20,000 nucleotides of DNA, taken from NCBI GenBank assembly GCA_009760855.2, contig WPIO01000001.1:200001-220000 (forward strand). Reading direction: 5' to 3'. Source of the stretch: Cristatella mucedo. Lineage: Eukaryota > Bryozoa > Phylactolaemata > Cristatellidae. The notes beneath the pieces were generated by a model that was given only the letters and a program-made list of their open reading frames with translations, was not told where the DNA came from and ran no database searches. Shown piece after piece: positions 18,646 to 20,000 of this stretch (positions are counted from its first letter, which is position 1; each line of letters begins with the position of its first letter). Both the position numbers and the translations under genes were made by a program.

Positions 18646-20000
18646 CTACAGATGCACAAAATAGACAGCTATATTTGCCGGGTAAGTTCAAGGTTGAGCA
18701 GCAGAGGACCGAGGTCACCAGCAATGAGAAGAAAACACAGCAAACAAACACTGCTCATATATGCATGCACTTGCTAACACTATGGTTCTGGAACAATAGA
18801 TCGTATTGACTTGCTATGAATGTGTGGCACACGGTAGCCTTTTAACCTGATCCAGACTTCTTTAGGATCAGCCATGGTTGCAGCCAATTTTGTGCAGGTT
18901 AGGAACACCCGATTTCCTAGCAGTTCTTCACTGGCAATGTTCGATGTCCACATCTGGCGTACTAGCCTCATTTTCGACAAGCCGCTTAATTGGTCATACT
19001 ATTTGGCCTCGAGCCAGCCTCATTCTGGGGAACTGACGGTTGCCCTGGCAACAAAGAGTGAGCTTTTGGTGGGTAGACATGCACGTATTTGCATGCGCGT
19101 ATGTGTATCTGTAAGTGTGTGTGTGCGAGTTGTGTCTGCTGCGCTTATCGGCATCTCCATCTGCTGTAACTACACACAACAATGCAGACGAAACGTATGG
19201 AGTGGTGCTGCAGAGTTTTCTGTGGAAAAGCTATGCCAGCTTTAGATATGCATATGGTTGCCAACAGATATCGCTTCACGAAATAAAGTAAAATCAAGAA
19301 ACTTGCTGATTCGAGGAAGGACAGCTAAGGAAGTAGCGGTATTGGAGTAGTACAGCATTGAATGGTAAAAAATTAATTTTGCAAGTCGGAAGCAGGAGAG
19401 AATGTATCGTCGGTCGGCAAGAATTGGAAAGTGAGTAGAACAGCTAACAACTCAAGGAGTACAAGTTTCTGTCACCAATAGCCTGTGTGTGAAAGGTAGG
19501 GAATACATATGCATCGCTCTTTCGCTATGCCTCTACTCTCATCTGGGTCGCATGGGACGATGGCAGGCAGTTGAGTGGCTGAGCAACAAAGACTGCTTAG
19601 GGTTGGAGCTCGCTGCAGCAAACTCTCCAGTGCAACAGCTGTTTAGTCCGAGTGGTTTCCGGGGTCGAGAGGCAGGATATAAATGCATAAACACTCACCA
19701 AATGGTCTATTTGCTCGTCAGCAGATGCAAAAGTCTGCAGCAGCTAGGCTTGTCCGTAGTTGGCATCACAATAGCTATTTTACACTACTTCTCACTGACC
19801 TTCGATGGCTTCCATCAAGCAGCATATCGACTTTAAGATTTTGTCACTCCCTTTTACATTCTTTCATTCATTGCCTTTAATGGGCCTACCTATTAGAAAT
19901 AGTTCCTTCTCAGGCTTCGTATCACACCATCCGTTCGTCTGGCTCATCTTTGAAGACCATGCCTTCACTAGGTATGCTCCCAAAGCCCCGAACTCACTCT
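18646..20000 (-). other. OPA1 intron upstream of the first visible exon, open at window end
   Basis: I find no further OPA1 exon from 18646 to 20000. The stretch 18650-19680 has a short TG-rich patch near 19095-19130 and unassigned open frames (123 codons at 18874-19245, 66 codons on the other strand). The right end is occupied by another LINE fragment. Confidence 0.7.
19690..20000 (+). mobile_element. Degenerate LINE RT C-terminal fragment, running off the right edge
   Basis: The plus strand encodes KSAAARLVRSWHHNSYFTLL, LTDLRWLP and, after frame changes, LLEIVPSQ. The end at 19970-20000 reads as a KPRTHS-like motif. The order and motifs match the copy at 2339-2671 ([23 protein letters not shown]). 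Stops and frameshifts show it is dead. Confidence 0.7.

Noticed and set aside
18780-19245. Open frames upstream of the first visible exon as N-terminal OPA1 exons
   Set aside because: Their translations show no coiled-coil, transmembrane or processing-site features of OPA1 and no fitting splice sites.

Overview
This is animal nuclear DNA. It holds one spliced, protein-coding gene on the minus strand and many decayed retrotransposon pieces in its introns. I find no operons, prokaryotic promoters or CRISPR arrays. The gene is an OPA1 orthologue, the mitochondrial inner-membrane dynamin-like GTPase. Its animal-type sequence (rather than fungal Mgm1), GT-AG introns of 108 to 3711 bp and CR1/L2-like LINE remnants suggest an invertebrate metazoan. 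I cannot name the phylum from this window.

Layout of the gene, read right to left on the minus strand: 13 exons at 18645-18532, 18402-18316, 17186-17110, 13483-13366, 11428-11282, 10339-10240, 10131-10001, 8026-7954, 4920-4848, 4588-4473, 4194-4130, 3918-3842 and 130-38. They join in frame into 1271 coding bases (423 codons plus 2 bases). They cover the coiled segment before the G domain, the whole GTPase domain (G1 GDQSSGKT, G2 Thr, G3 DLPG, G4 TKVD, G5 region VVTGKG) and the start of the stalk. The N-terminal exons (targeting sequence, membrane anchor, protease sites) must lie beyond base 20000. The C-terminal exons (rest of stalk, paddle, GED) must lie before base 1.

Intron contents: seven fragments of one CR1/L2-like LINE family (about 168-281 +, 1553-1935 -, 1940-3015 +, 8995-9252 +, 9822-9921 -, 11925-12190 +, 19690-20000 +). 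All are inactive and most keep a recognisable 3' end followed by a (TTA)n-type tail. There is also a 116-bp tandem duplication (5673-5904), a possible tRNA-derived SINE with a B box (about 6430-6605), a GC-rich minisatellite in a 259-bp intron (4638-4720) and several microsatellites.

The most striking structure is a near-perfect giant inverted repeat inside the 3.6-kb intron that splits the G1 exon from the G2 exon. Two arms of 787 bp (15118-15904 and 16236-17022) differ at only four positions that I could find, around a 331-bp unique spacer. It could be a young foldback-type element, a recent inverted duplication or an assembly/library artefact. If real, the OPA1 pre-mRNA would carry a very long hairpin.
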